Below are positions 1 to 10,745 of a stretch of DNA of 64,000 bases, one piece after another. Where the stretch lies: assembly GCA_963971575.1 (NCBI GenBank), contig OZ020625.1:23214992-23278991 (forward strand), read 5' to 3'. This stretch comes from Liopterus haemorrhoidalis (taxonomy: Eukaryota; Arthropoda; Insecta; Coleoptera; Dytiscidae). The notes under the pieces are model-generated. The model was not told the origin of the DNA. It did no database searches and saw nothing but the letters and a program-made list of their open reading frames with translations. Position 1 is the stretch's first letter. Every line of letters starts with the position of its first letter. The translations under genes and the position numbers were made by a program.

Positions 1-184
1 TAAAGACTGATATTATAAAGAGTTAAGATAAACAGAATGTTGCTGGTACAAGTTATCGTAATAAATAAAAATTAAGAATTTGCGAATATATTTTTATATA
101 ATATATATTTTTATCCTAAAAATTGTCTCATAAAATTGGGGTGCGTCTTATCGTCCTGTGCGTCTTATGGTCCGAAAAATACGG
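1..184. mobile_element. Terminal fragment of a DNA transposon cut by the window start
   Basis: Read on the minus strand from 184, the sequence starts TACCGTATTTTTCGGAC and continues into a repeated ATAAGACGCAC motif. This type of terminus recurs at the ends of DNA transposons in many animal genomes. Only one end is visible; the rest would lie before base 1. The superfamily is not assigned. Confidence 0.4.
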
Positions 185-1283
185 TATATGGGTTTATCGC
201 ATTTATTTTCAAATTGTATAAATTGTAAAATATTGAAAAGAAATACCTTTTCTAAAATTCGGGATAAAAAAGCCGAATTCGTGACAAATATTGCCAAAAA
301 ATTCGGGACGCAAGGCGAAAATTCGGGACTGTCCCGGCCAATTCGAGACGTTAGTTTTACCTTAGTTTTATAGATAACATTTTTCTCCCAGGAAATCTTT
401 TGCACCCGGGGGATCTTCCTCGGGAACCTCCTTGGATTCATCACTAGGGTTAATTCCAGCACAGTCCATTTATGCGAATTCCATTTTGTTTCACGTTTCT
501 AGAAAACAAAATCCCCGCGTAAATTCAGATGCTGAGATAGCTTGAATTTTTTTAAATGCCATTTTAGCACTTAAATATAATGATGTTTACAAAAAAGAAT
601 TCTGAATACGTATCTGTGTAAAAATACACGAAACCAAATCGTGAATTTGAAATAAGAAGCACGCTCTACTGGAGTGATAACACTGGCAAAATTCATAACA
701 CAGCAGTTTTATGAACGCATTATGAACTATTTATGTATGTTATAATTAATGATTATAAATCAAAGACATATTACTAATAAATCCAATTATTTATGTGTAA
801 AAATTTAAATAACATTAGCAATGGGCATTAGAAATGGTGAGTGAAATTATTTTGTTGATTATTGCATGGACACGTTTGTTTTATACCATTGTCGCCGGTT
901 AGGAAAGCTATTTGGGGTAGGGTTACCACATTTAAATAATCAAAAAACCGGACACCATAGACGAAACGAAGTGGGGAGGGGTGTTGATATATTTTAAAAT
1001 TCAAAAAGCACATACATCTGCGCGAACACTTTACAGATTTTATTTTATTTAAGTTTTCTGTATCTGGATGGTAGTAGAAAACTTAAATAAAATCTATAAA
1101 GTGTTCTCCAAATATATGTAACGTATTCTAGTTAAGTTTTCCACGCAAATCTCATTCCACGATATCCTAACAGATGTCAGTATATAATTCTATTCCCACC
1201 GTACAAATATTTCTATAAACATGTCCTTGAAAAAGTCCGGCGTCCATCGACCATGCTTATCCACCCCTATCAAGTCTCTGCAA
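185..1283. other. Intergenic, no gene seen
   Basis: No credible coding region. Bases 250-350 contain several CCCGAATT/AATTCGGG words resembling those in the MITE at 33238-33540, so an old relative may be present. The one distinct structure is the hairpin at 1024-1106. Confidence 0.5.
1024..1106. repeat. Isolated imperfect hairpin (pre-miRNA-sized)
   Basis: Bases 1024-1059 and 1076-1106 are near-perfect reverse complements (GAACACTTTA...AAGTTTTCT against AGAAAACTTA...AGTGTTC). The stem is about 31 bp, with one 5-nt bulge on the 5' arm and one mismatch; the loop is 16 nt. It could be a very short foldback repeat or a small-RNA precursor. Nothing in the sequence separates these. Confidence 0.6.
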
Positions 1284-1999
1284 GTTTCCCGCTTTTTACC
1301 GACCGCCAACATATACAGGCTGTTAGGTAAATGTCCGGCACAGTTTTAAAGGCAGCACTGTTGGCCCATTTAGAGCTAAAAGTCCTCAACCATTTTTGGA
1401 TAAGATGCGTATATCGCTTGACAATCGATGCAGTACCACCGTTTAGGAACCACTAATATTTTGTCTGTTACAACAATCACATATGTGACTCAGATAAATA
1501 GAAACCATGGAAACAATACCGTAATTTTATTTTAACAAAATGCTTTTTCAATTTTATGAAGAAAAAAGAAATAAGAAAAACTTTAATATTAAAAATTTTA
1601 GATTATGACGTACACGTACTTTGATATTCTATTATTGAACTATAATTACAATATATTTTTCTCTATGGCATCTACACAACTTCTGGATTAATATGAAAAA
1701 TAAAAAAAGTCAATGGTTTCAAAATTTGGGGCATCTTTTTGTTTGTTTATTTTTGGACGAAATTCACATTTTAGAGAAAATTGGCAAAGGAAAAGTCTAT
1801 TGCATTCTACGTCACCATGGTATTTTTTAAATTGTGCTGGATATTACCTAACACCCTGTATAAGGGAGGTATTGTGATCATACCGATTTTGACATTTCGA
1901 GATTTCGATGGATCTCCACGAATTGAGGTCTCTACATAACGTTTTGACTATTTTTAGCATGATGTCTGTCGGTCTGTCTCTCTGTCTGTCTGTCTGTCT

Positions 2000-2032
<33 letters not shown>

Positions 2033-2470
2033 GTACACGTGCAGAGCAAATTCGGCTAAAAGGATTTTTATGAAACTTCATATGTAAGCTTCTGCCATCA
2101 ATGGCATGAGTTGATCAACTTTTAGAAAAATTCGGTTGACTAAAAATGGGAGTTTACTCATTTTAATTTTAAGATTTTAAGATTTTTGTGAATATTTCAC
2201 AACAGAGAAATATTTCGACAAAATTTATTGAACAAAAGTTGCTATAAAAGCAATAACTAACAACTTTTATTTGAGACATTTTTTTATAAAATTTTGATTT
2301 TTTTTTTTTTAAATCTGAATTTTTTCATACTTATATGTAACGTTTCCATGGTCATGATAAATAAAATCTCTGTTAGAAAATATTAGGCCAAGTTATTTCT
2401 ACTCTGCTGCTAGAATGTATTTTATACAAATACTTTATGATGGCGGTCGGTCCTGTGGTGGCCATAGCTG
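1284..2470 (-). mobile_element. Family B (GACA)n Helitron-like repeat, copy B1, with a nested MITE
   Basis: This is the reverse orientation of the repeat at 5391-6040. Shared landmarks are the GTGGCCACCACAGGACCG block near one end, a GACA/GTCT microsatellite (about 1968-2034), the conserved stretch around CATGATGCTAAAAATAG and a GGCGGTCGGTAAAAA end. ACCGACCGCC near one end and GGCGGTCGGT near the other form inverted subterminal repeats. This architecture recalls DINE-1/mini-me type non-autonomous Helitron relatives; the class is inferred. The copy is split by a TIR element at 1316-1858. Confidence 0.6.
1316..1858. mobile_element. TA-target MITE inside B1
   Basis: Terminal inverted repeats CAGGCTGTTAGGTAA and TTACCTAACACCCTG are flanked on both sides by TA. 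Removing the element rejoins family B sequence (TGTTGGCGGTCGGT next to CCTCCCTTATA), as seen uninterrupted at 6003-6040, so it inserted into an existing B copy. No coding potential. Probably Tc1/mariner-mobilised. Confidence 0.7.
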
Positions 2471-3010
2471 TTTTTTATTTTACAAACGATGACCAATATT
2501 TTTAATTTTGACAACGGAACAATAATCCCAGCCTTGCTTAAATTTTTTTAACTTCAACCCCCGGCCTGTACTTGAATTTTTGAATTTCCACCCAACTTCC
2601 GACCGTGTGGAATATTTTTCATCATGTTGAGTGCGCGTCTGTTATGTGGAGTGAAAGTTAGACATTTGCCACAGGCGCTTAGTACTCTCGTTACAGCTCC
2701 GTAAAATGGTTAATGAAGTACAATCAGCATTCACTTGCACAGGGCTCCTCCCTCAAAGTTTGCCGCCGGCTCTGTTTGTAGTTGGTTCGTGGTTGGCTAC
2801 TTTACCAACATTGAGAACTTTCATTTATGCCCTACGTAGCAAGGGCGTATACAGAACTCATAGTTAAGGGAGGCACTTATGGTGCTCATCTGTAAGACCG
2901 AGGAAAAAATAATTGGCGGTTCGCGGGCCGAATACAGCCCACACCATTTTTTGTGAACCGTCATTAAGAAATTACATATACAGGGTGCTTACGGTCTTCT
3001 TATTTCTTTT
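2471..3010. other. Intergenic, no gene seen
   Basis: No ORF, TIR pair or tandem repeat could be supported here. Confidence 0.4.
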
Positions 3011-3088
3011 TGTGGTTTTGTAGGTATGACCAAAAAACCCTTATACCGTTATTTTGTCGTCTGTCTGTCTATCTGTCTGTCTGTCTGG

Positions 3089-3137
<49 letters not shown>

Positions 3138-3489
3138 CGGTAAAAAGTGTAGCTAAACGGCTAAACCTAGAGAGTTGAAATTTGGCATGCTTATACAACT
3201 CTTTGACCCGCACATAGGAAAAATACTAAAACATCTAAAAAACATTTCCCCTAAAAATATAAAAAAATATGTGCTCACCGAAAAAAAAAATATTTTTTTT
3301 TTAAATTCTGCGTAGGATATCTAATAAAAGCCCGTACGTGGATTAACGATCAAAATTTTATTTTTGCAAAATAAATTATTTTAATGCCATTTTTGCCAAA
3401 ATTGTGCAAAAAAATTTTTGTCCCACACTCTGTAGCCCCGATGGTTTAAACTAAAAATCTGAAAAAATTCTAAGTAATGTACATTAGTG

Positions 3490-3858
3490 CCGCGTTTCCC
3501 AAAGTGTGGGTCGCAAAAAAATATTGCCGGGTCGCGAAAAAAATTGTAAAAACACAAAAAGATTTTTTTTGTTCATATTATTTTTTTTACGTCAGTTAAT
3601 CACTAGAATAGTGTGTATTTGTGTTCTTTATTACTATACTATATTCTTTATTACTATACTATACTCTTTATTACTATACTATACTCTTTATTACTATACT
3701 ATACTCTTTATTACTATTTATTACTCTTTATTACTATAAAGATACTGCTTTAAAATAAAATTTGTTTTGTAAATAAATATTTTTTTTTCATAAGGTGGGT
3801 CGCGAAAATTTTTAAAACTTCGTACCGGGTCGGGGGCAAAAAAGTTTGGGAACCGCTG
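3490..3858. mobile_element. hAT MITE nested in A1
   Basis: The 8-bp target duplication CATTAGTG flanks the insert (3482-3489 and 3859-3866). The ends are CCGCGTTTCCCAAAGTGTGG and, reversed, CAGCGGTTCCCAAAC, typical of hAT termini. Removing it restores the family A consensus (TACATTAGTGTGAACCGG). About 3630-3735 holds a tandem array of a roughly 20-bp unit built on CTTTATTACTATACTATA. No transposase. Confidence 0.85.
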
Positions 3859-3987
3859 CATTAGTGTGAACCGGAATAGTACAACAGGAATTTTTGATCA
3901 GATTATGTTTTCGGAAAATAATGCATTTTTTGTGTTTTTTGGTTGACGATCTACAAAAGTTATAGTTACGTAATACACTAGACTGAA

Positions 3988-4057
3988 AGGCGTATTCTGG
4001 TCTAATGGTTAGCTTGCTCGCTTACTACGGTTAGATTCGGTCCCGGGCAGAGGAGAC
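3988..4057 (+). other. tRNA-like module of A1 (type 1)
   Basis: An A-box-like TGGTCTAATGG is followed after about 35 nt by a degenerate B-box region (GATTCGGTCCCGG), then T-runs. It matches the module of copy A7 and differs from those in the other family A copies. No complete cloverleaf was found, so it is not called a functional tRNA. Confidence 0.55.
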
Positions 4058-4480
4058 ATTTTTATTGTTTGTTTTTTGTTCCATTTTTATTTTGTTTAAA
4101 TTATTTTGTCAAAATTCTATAATAGTTATATTTTGGCAAATCTTATTTGAGCATATGACAACCAATGGAAGCTATAGGCGCAAAATGTTAATGAACCTTG
4201 CTTTATAAAAAAATACTGCACATATTTAGAAACCTAAATAATGATATTAGGTATTCGAATTAAAATTAACAAAAAAATATTTTAACATAAAATTTGTTTT
4301 TAACGTTCTTAGATTAACAGACGATAAATTATTTTAAAAAAAATGTCGTTCATTTTGCCTTGATTACTACAAAGCAAAATTTGTCCTACACACTCAGCAT
4401 GCCGCCTTCACTTATTATATACCTGCGAAATCCTGCAATGTGTGAAAATTCACACTTCACATAAATTTTTTAAAGTCATT

Positions 4481-5362
4481 GTCCTGAAATTGGCTCGTCA
4501 AGATTTGGTCACCCTATTCCCTGTGCTATACTCAAATGAAGTGACCTTCAACCGATATATTTTGGAGTGAATTAATTGTGGTTCTTAACTTTCAGTTTAA
4601 TGTGTCTTTTTGAATGTGACCTTTGAAAGTGAAATTTGATCGAATAATTACAGAGTCAATAGGAAAAAGAATGCGAGTTAAAGGTGATAGAATCACATGA
4701 TTTCATCAATATTTAACATCGTGGTCACATGCTAGGAAAAAAAGATAAGTAAATATTATAATGATTGGTATGCGGTTTTATCAAATATTGGTAATATTTT
4801 ATTATTTGTCTTGTTTATTTTGTTCAATTGGGTCATGGTCAAAAATTAGTCATACGCACAGAGCAGAATTTTAGATATTAAAATTATTTACGGGCTTTTC
4901 TATGTGAATAAGGTCCATCGTTCTCCTTTGGGCAGGACAGTTCTCCTTTAAATGATCTTGTCTTGCCCAACTATATCCTCCTTTTGGCCTGATTTGGCAA
5001 TATAATATGATCGAAAAAAGTCTTGAATTTCATAGAATTTCTTTTGTAACAAATTAAGTTGGCACTATCACCAGCATTCCTTTAACAATAAATCTTAAGT
5101 ATTCTTATTGCGTAAAATTGTAACCCCGTACATTTTTACATAATAATTAGAACATGGTTTACATATAACCTTAAAAATTGACGTCCGACTTTCAACATAT
5201 TATGTAAAATTGTAGCAATGAAAAGCCGGAACTGATGTGTCATTCAAAGACTAGTTAGCTAGGTCAAGAAGATTTCAGATATTAATTGTTATATATCTAT
5301 ATAAGATGTAACAGCGAAATGGAACACCTCCTTTATTTTCCTTACTAGAGATGCAAAAAATA
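4481..5362. other. Intergenic, no gene seen
   Basis: AT-rich sequence with no supported gene, TIR pair or tandem array. Confidence 0.4.
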
Positions 5363-5390
5363 CTCCCACCGTCCGAAAATATGGTATACA

Positions 5391-6040
5391 TTACTTTAAA
5401 AAAAAATCAGCTGTGGCCACCACAGGACCGACCGCCGTCACAAAGTACTTGTTTAATTTATGCTGCTTTATCAAAAAATGTCTCAAATAAAAGTTGTTAG
5501 TTATTGCTTTATAGCAACTTTTGTTAAATAATTTTTTTCGAAATATTTCTCTACTGTGAAATATTCGCAAAAATCTTAAAACCGACACAAGTAAACTCCC
5601 ATTTCTAGTTAACCGATTTTTACCAAAAGTTGATCATCTCGTGCCATTGATGTCAAAAGCTTAAATATGAAGTTTCATAAAAATCCTTTTAGCCGAATTT
5701 GCACTGCACGTGTACACGGATGGACAGACAGACGGACAGACTGACAGACATCATGCTAAAAATAGTGAAAACGTTATGTAGGGACCTCAATTCGTGGAGA
5801 TCCATCGAAATCTCGAAATGTCAAAATCGGTATGATCACAATCAGATCAATTCTGTAAAAAATTACTGTGTAGTAACGTCACTACGAGATAAAATATTAT
5901 AAAAAGTACAATGACTTTCATTCATGATAGTAACTGACCTTGCTCATAGTGACGGTTTAAGTTACTATGTTCATAGTAACTGAGTTACAGAATTGGTCTG
6001 AATACCTCCCTTATATACTCGTATGTTGGCGGTCGGTAAA
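5391..6040 (+). mobile_element. Family B repeat, copy B2
   Basis: Starts near CAGCTGTGGCCACCACAGG, with ACCGACCGCC close behind, then a conserved body, a GACA/GACG microsatellite (5723-5750), CATCATGCTAAAAATAG, and ends at GTTGGCGGTCGGTAAAAA. ACCGACCGCC and GGCGGTCGGT are reverse complements. Split by the MITE at 5843-6000. Confidence 0.65.
5843..6000. mobile_element. 158-bp MITE nested in B2
   Basis: Inverted ends CAGATCAATTCTGTAA and TTACAGAATTGGTCTG, flanked by AAT on both sides. Excising it joins TGATCACAAT to ACCTCCC, as in B1. It contains internal partial repeats of ATAGTAACTGA. Too short to code. Superfamily uncertain; a 3-bp duplication would fit PIF/Harbinger only loosely. Confidence 0.6.
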
Positions 6041-6285
6041 AATGTAGGATTAACGATGGTAAAATATTATCTTGATCTTTTTTGTTTTTATTTCTAAATA
6101 AGTGATCGCTAGGCAACTAATAAACAAATGGCGCGCAAATAGTTTTGCATATGTCAAAAGTAATTCACAGAAGAAAAAAAAAGGCATATTTTAGACAAAT
6201 TAAAGTGACACACGCTGTTCTAACAAAATAGCGAATTTGATCAAAATTGTGTTGAATTGCAAGGAAGAAGTTTCAACTCGACTTA

Positions 6286-7569
6286 CCAGGTCTACAAGTA
6301 TGAAATGCGGATTTTTTTCAAACTTGCCGCGCAAACAAAGTGTATAGTTCAAAGTTTCAACACATATGGCATTTTGTTAAGTTATCATTAAGTGTCAAAT
6401 GCGTAAAGGTTATAATTTGAAAAGTGATCATATAGTTTTGTTTTACTGTGTTAAAAATGTCAAATTTTGTGCCAAATAAAGAGCATACGCGGACAGTACT
6501 ACTGTTTTGTTTTCATTTGAAAAAACTGCTGCTGAATCATACCGACTGCTTCGAGAAGCTTATGGTGAATATGCTCCATCGCAAGATACGTGTGAACGAT
6601 GGTTTCGGCGTTTCAAAAGTGGTGACTTTGATCTTACAGACAAAGAACATGGAAAACTTCCAAAAAAATATGAAGATACAAAATTGGAAACATTGCTACA
6701 GGAAGACGATAGTCAATTACAAAAACAACTAGCAGAGCAGTTAGGCGTTAGTCAACAAGCTGTTTCCAATCGCCTACGAGAGATGGGTAAGATCCAGAAA
6801 GTCGGCAGATGGGTTCCACATGCATTGAATGAGAGGCAGATGGAAAAACGCAAAAACACTTGTGAAATTTTGCTTGCACGATACAAAAGAAAGTCGTTTT
6901 TGCATCGTATCATTACTGGCGATGAAAAATGGATTTATTTTGAAAATCCCACACGCAAAAAATCATGGGTGAACCCAGGCTCACCATCCGCATCAACTGC
7001 AAGACCGAATCGCTTTGGCAAAAAGACAATGCTGTGTACTTGGTGGGACCAAATGGGTGTGGTCTATTATGAATTGTTAAAACCTGGTGAAACAGTTAAT
7101 ACCCAACGCTACCAACAACAACTGATCGAATTGAACTATTCGCTGCTCATAAAACGACCAGAATACGAAAGAAGACAGCACAAGGTAATTTTTCTTCACG
7201 ATAACGCTCCATCACATAAGGCAAAAGCAGTTTGCAACATATTGGAGGCACTCAAGTGGGAACTGCTATCCCATGCCGCTTACTCACCAGACTTGGCTCC
7301 TTCAGATTACCACTTGTTCGCATCGATGGGTCACGCACTTGCCGAGCAGCACTTTTGTTCATATGAAAATGTGAAAGAATGGCTAGATGAATGGTTTGCG
7401 GGGAAAGGGGAAGAGTTCTACTGGCGAGGTATTCACAAATTGCCTGAAAGATGGGAAAAATGTATAACTTCTAATGGAGCATACTTTGAATAAAGAAACC
7501 TTTATTGTTCTTTTGAGTTTAATGTGTTTTATTTAAAAAAAAATCCGCATTTCATACTTGTAGACCTGG
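6286..7569 (+). mobile_element. Mariner element (mauritiana/Mos1-like), copy 1
   Basis: 1284 bp, the usual size for Mos1-type mariners. Ends CCAGGTCTACAAGTATGAAA and (reversed) CCAGGTCTACAAGTATGAAA are identical for at least 20 bp. TA precedes the left end; the right flank is AA, so the target duplication has decayed by one base. It lies inside the outer TIR element 5363-7624 and carries one broken transposase gene. Confidence 0.92.
6457..7493 (+). pseudogene. Mariner transposase, one frameshift
   Basis: About 345 residues, the normal mariner length, catalysing cut-and-paste transposition at TA. It starts MSNFVPNKEH; an N-terminal helix-turn-helix region and the WVPHALNERQ linker motif are clear. 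The catalytic triad is visible: TGDEKW (first D), LHDNAPSH (second D) and SPDLAPSDYHLF (third D), with 34 residues between the second and third, so DD34D. The only clear lesion is a one-base shortening of the A-run near 6522, so that the frame from 6457 runs out after FCFHLKK and the rest continues from about 6507. Similarity to Mos1 is strong throughout, placing it in the mauritiana subfamily. The gene ends at a normal TAA. Confidence 0.9.
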
Positions 7570-7798
7570 AATTTTTGGACAAGAAAAAAATCTAAATACA
7601 TACCATATTTTCGGACGGAGGGAGTATTAAATAACAAAGTTAATAAAGTAAATCCTCTGATATCGTAGACCACCTATAGTCCCATTTTCTAAATAAACGA
7701 AACAAATGACAGCTGGAAACGATATTTGATGTTTCCACTGCTATGATTTTGTTAATTTCATGAACTATAGAAAGAATTATTGAAAATTTACGATATCC

Positions 7799-7871
7799 GA
7801 CCGACGTAGCGTAGTGGTAACACACGTGCTCTACGTTGCTAAGGTCTCGGGTTCGAATCCCGTTCAGGCAT
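7799..7871 (+). other. Stand-alone tRNA-like sequence
   Basis: A-box-like TAGCGTAGTGG and a perfect B-box GGTTCGAATCCC in tRNA-like spacing. The putative acceptor arms do not pair, so a functional tRNA is unlikely. It is not inside a family A copy. Possibly a tRNA-derived SINE head. Confidence 0.45.
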
Positions 7872-8067
7872 GGAATAATTTTCAAAAATAATAATTGTCG
7901 AAGCAGCAAAGGCCATTAAAATAAAAATTACGATTAGAAAGCTATGAAAACAAAAAATTGCTTATAATTTGATATGTCAAAATCATAATTGACGTGACGT
8001 GTGTCAAATTTATAATAATATATTTATTATATAACATTACGATTAATATTTAATAATGTAAGAGTGT

Positions 8068-8406
8068 ATGGAAGAAGATCTTAATATAACAATAGAAATA
8101 GAATTAGGTTGTGGCAGACAGAAAATAAAACCAAATAAAGCTAAAGATGTTGAGGTAGAAGTATTAATGGCGCCAAAGCCGCAGCTAGAGGATACATCAA
8201 GTTCGTCAAATGTAGAAGGATGTTCAGGATTTAAAACTGGGACTAAAAAGAAATCTCGTAAAAACATGGGTCGATACAAAGGAGGTGAATCACGAGATCC
8301 GGCATATTTCAAAAAGGGAGATACTTGCTTTAGAAAAATTCACTGCCCAGAAGGTAAAATAAATTACGTTTTTACCTTAATATTTTTAAACAACTCTTGC
8401 CTTTGA
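8068..8406 (+). CDS. Hypothetical ORF, 112 aa, possible orphan exon
   Basis: Unrecognised. The frame opens with MEEDLNITIEIELGCG, has a Ser-rich patch, then a basic stretch (GTKKKSRKNMGRYKGG) and ends hydrophobic. Residue composition is less AT-biased than random local ORFs, and a potential donor (GAAG/GTAAAAT) sits at about 8355, so the informative part may be an exon of about 95 codons. It could equally be a transposon accessory-protein relic or chance. No neighbour supports it. Confidence 0.25.
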   Translation: MEEDLNITIEIELGCGRQKIKPNKAKDVEVEVLMAPKPQLEDTSSSSNVEGCSGFKTGTKKKSRKNMGRYKGGESRDPAYFKKGDTCFRKIHCPEGKINYVFTLIFLNNSCL

Positions 8407-8544
8407 TACTATATGTGCTGTCCAGTGTTGTGGTAGGTTTTCACAATTAATTCCAATAAACTGTCTAATTGACAGTTCTTACTGTTTTTGAGATTTAAGT
8501 TGACAGTGCTGCTCGGAAAGAAGTATGAACACTCATGTGTCTAC

Positions 8545-8660
8545 CTACGATAGAAATTGTGGCCAAACGGCTGGACCGAGAAATTTAAAATTTGGTATGC
8601 ATATACGTAGTTCTTTCATGTGTGTATAGAAAAAATCAGTCTTCGATAAAACATATCACT
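8545..8660 (+). repeat. Old (GTCT)n-element core
   Basis: GAAATTGTGGCCAAACGGCT followed by TTTAAAATTTGGTATGC matches the core downstream of the (GTCT)n tract in family A, and more closely the diverged copy at 53870. The microsatellite is almost gone (only GTGTCTACC remains). Confidence 0.5.
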
Positions 8661-8840
8661 TGATAATTATATACAACTAGTTGCGGTACCCGTACTTCGC
8701 TATGGCATTTAACTACTTTAAATCCAAGAAAGTAGTTCATAAACGCCTTATCACACTAGAGTTAATATTAACGTCTTGACTTGGAAAATTAAATTTTGCT
8801 TTCGAATTGAAGTCAACTACGTTTGATAGTATAAAAAAAA

Positions 8841-9283
8841 AAAAAAAAATCAGCTGTGGTCACCACAGTACCGACTGCCATCACAAAGTATTTGTTTATT
8901 TTATGCTGCTGTATCAAAAAATGCCTCAAATAAAAGTTGTTAGTTATTGCTTTTATAGCAACTTTTGTTAAATAAATTTTGTCGAAATATTTCTTTGTTG
9001 TGAAATATTCGCAAAAATCTTAAAACCGACACAAGTAAACTCCCATTTCTAGTTAACCGATTTTTACCAAAAGGTGATCAACTCGTGCCATTTATGTCAA
9101 AAGCTTAAATATGAAGTTTCATAAAAATCTTTTTAGCCGAATTTGCTGAGCTCTGCACGTGTACACGGACCGACAGACAGACAGACGGACAGACAGATCG
9201 ACAGACATCATGCTAAAAATAGTCAAAACGTTATGTAGGGACCTCAATTCGTGGAGATCCATCGAAATCTCGAAATGTCAAAC
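8841..9283 (+). mobile_element. Family B repeat, copy B3, 3'-truncated
   Basis: Follows an A17 tract and starts TCAGCTGTGGTCACCACAG. It includes the conserved body and a short GACA tract (9171-9206) and stops at GAAATGTCAAA, short of the GGCGGTCGGT end. Confidence 0.65.
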
Positions 9284-10142
9284 TATGGTCTATTTTAAAT
9301 TAGAAAAAAGTAGATAGCGCTGCGAACCGAGTACGATTTACACTGGACAAATACAGTATAGCGGGAAATTTAAAATTAGTTACAACTAGGGCATGGGCGT
9401 ACTAACTGGGTTAGCAAGTGATTTTTTTAAAATATGATAAAGGTTAAGAAGATATTGAAATAAACAAGGCAGATACACTTATGTTATTTATACGACATAA
9501 ATTCAGTTTAAAGGGACATTTGAAAAAGTTAAAAAAATATTAATTTTTAAAAATTATGTACTATATATAAAAAGAAAGATTTGGCTAAAAGAGTTTAAAT
9601 AAAGCAATAAAACAAACAATATATCTTCAGAGCTACAGTTTCTTATTTAAATAGTTATTGTAAATAAAAATTAAAAATATATGTATATATGAAGGTCTAA
9701 AAATTATATCAATAACTACTTTGGGAACAATCAGCTGGGCTGTCTTTTGGCCTCACATTAGTCCTCTCTCTTGATCTGTTAATTGTCAAGTATAAAAAAA
9801 TATTTATATGTCAGATAACCTAAAAAATATATAACTGCGTAAAAACAAATTACATTTTATCCATAAAATCTACGCCAAGAATATAAATAAAAGTCTAAAT
9901 ATGTAAATAATAACAAAATATATGAAAAAAATTAAATAATATAAATAATATATATTACCAATGTACGACACTGAACATCTGTCAACTTGGACTAAAAACA
10001 AATTTTTTTAACAGTGTAAGAGGGATGATGGTCTAAACCAATCCGAAGCAAGGACAAACAGCTCCTATCTTCTTACACACATTTTTCTAAGGTGACATAA
10101 AGCATAGTTTCGTATTATAAAATGAGACAGATTATACTGACT
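9284..10142. other. Intergenic, no gene seen
   Basis: Very AT-rich, no supported gene or repeat structure. Confidence 0.4.
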
Positions 10143-10345
10143 TTAAATGTCAATTAAAAATATTCCTTACGCTGTAAAACCGACTTAAGGTTGATAGGTT
10201 ATGATCATTATAATTAAGATATCATTTTTCATTATGACATACGTCAAATGGATCGACATTTTACAAAAGTGACATTTTTAATACCAACATGACATACAGT
10301 TTCAAAGGTGTAAACTATTGAAATCAAAATGTCCTCTTAGATTGT
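10143..10345. repeat. Dispersed repeat, copy 1 of 2
   Basis: The block from AAATGTCAATTAAAAATATT through CTTACGCTGTAAAACCGACT to a CTTTTGTAAGG-like end reappears in reverse orientation at about 25270-25480. No TIR or coding sequence recognised. Confidence 0.5.
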
Positions 10346-10633
10346 TCTTACAAAAGTGAACTGCTTATATTTCAAATACATTTTTACTCATTTTAGTACA
10401 CGGTAAATAAATAATAATAATAACGGAAATAAATGAACAATATGTCACAATACGCGTAGCCAAAAACAAATCAAAGTAAGTGACGCCACTGAAATGCGTT
10501 AAACAAACTGTTGCTAACGTAATGGACGAAATTTGGTTTCTGCGCATGGGACTCGCTAACATCCGCCTGTATTTTTCTTATGTTGAACAAAGTCTACCGT
10601 TATTTTTTTGTACCGTTTCCGGTTTATTCTCAT

Positions 10634-10740
10634 CCTGGAATCGATAGTTTTATCGACTCCGACTCCTCCAAAAAGCTTAAACTCCTCGACTTCCGACTCC
10701 GATACCCGACTGTAATTCCCGACTGCAACTCCGACTCCCC
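10634..10740. repeat. CGACTCC-type simple repeat
   Basis: Irregular array of GACTCC/CGACTTCC hexamer-like units (CGACTCCGACTCCTCC and variants). Arrays of this kind are often internal to hAT-type MITEs, but no ends were found. Confidence 0.5.
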
Positions 10741-10745
10741 ATCTC

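Larger units (their letters stand above)
3011..4480 (+). mobile_element. Family A repeat, copy A1
   Basis: Full-length copy of the most abundant repeat in the window. In order: GGTTTTGTAGGTATGACC at the 5' end, a long (GTCT)n tract (3058-3137), the core AACGGCTAAACCTAGAGAG, a conserved body, a tRNA-like module (3988-4057), an AT-rich 3' body, ATACCTGCGAAATCCTGC, and the TGTGTGAAAATTCACAC palindrome. The two ends form short inverted repeats. A (GTCY)n tract next to a conserved core is a described feature of dipteran mini-me/DINE-1 elements; assignment to that class is inference. A hAT MITE is nested at 3490-3858. Confidence 0.75.
5363..7624. mobile_element. Outer TIR element with Stowaway-like ends, hosting B2 and a mariner
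   Basis: Left end CTCCCACCGTCCGAAAATAT and right end (reversed) CTCCCTCCGTCCGAAAATAT differ at one position. Both are bordered by TA (5361-5362, 7625-7626). Inside lie family B2, a 158-bp MITE and a complete mariner. The CTCCCTCCGT start resembles plant Stowaway/mariner-like termini; whether that is homology or coincidence is unknown. No transposase of its own remains. Confidence 0.65.

Noticed and set aside
148..462. 104-aa minus-strand ORF
   Set aside because: Overlaps a transposon end; translation is low-complexity and matches no family.
3058..3137. (GTCT)n tract as a CRISPR-like or independent satellite array
   Set aside because: It is a tetranucleotide microsatellite in a fixed position of the family A repeat.
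7799..7871. Functional tRNA gene
   Set aside because: A- and B-box words are present but the acceptor stem does not pair; recorded only as tRNA-like.
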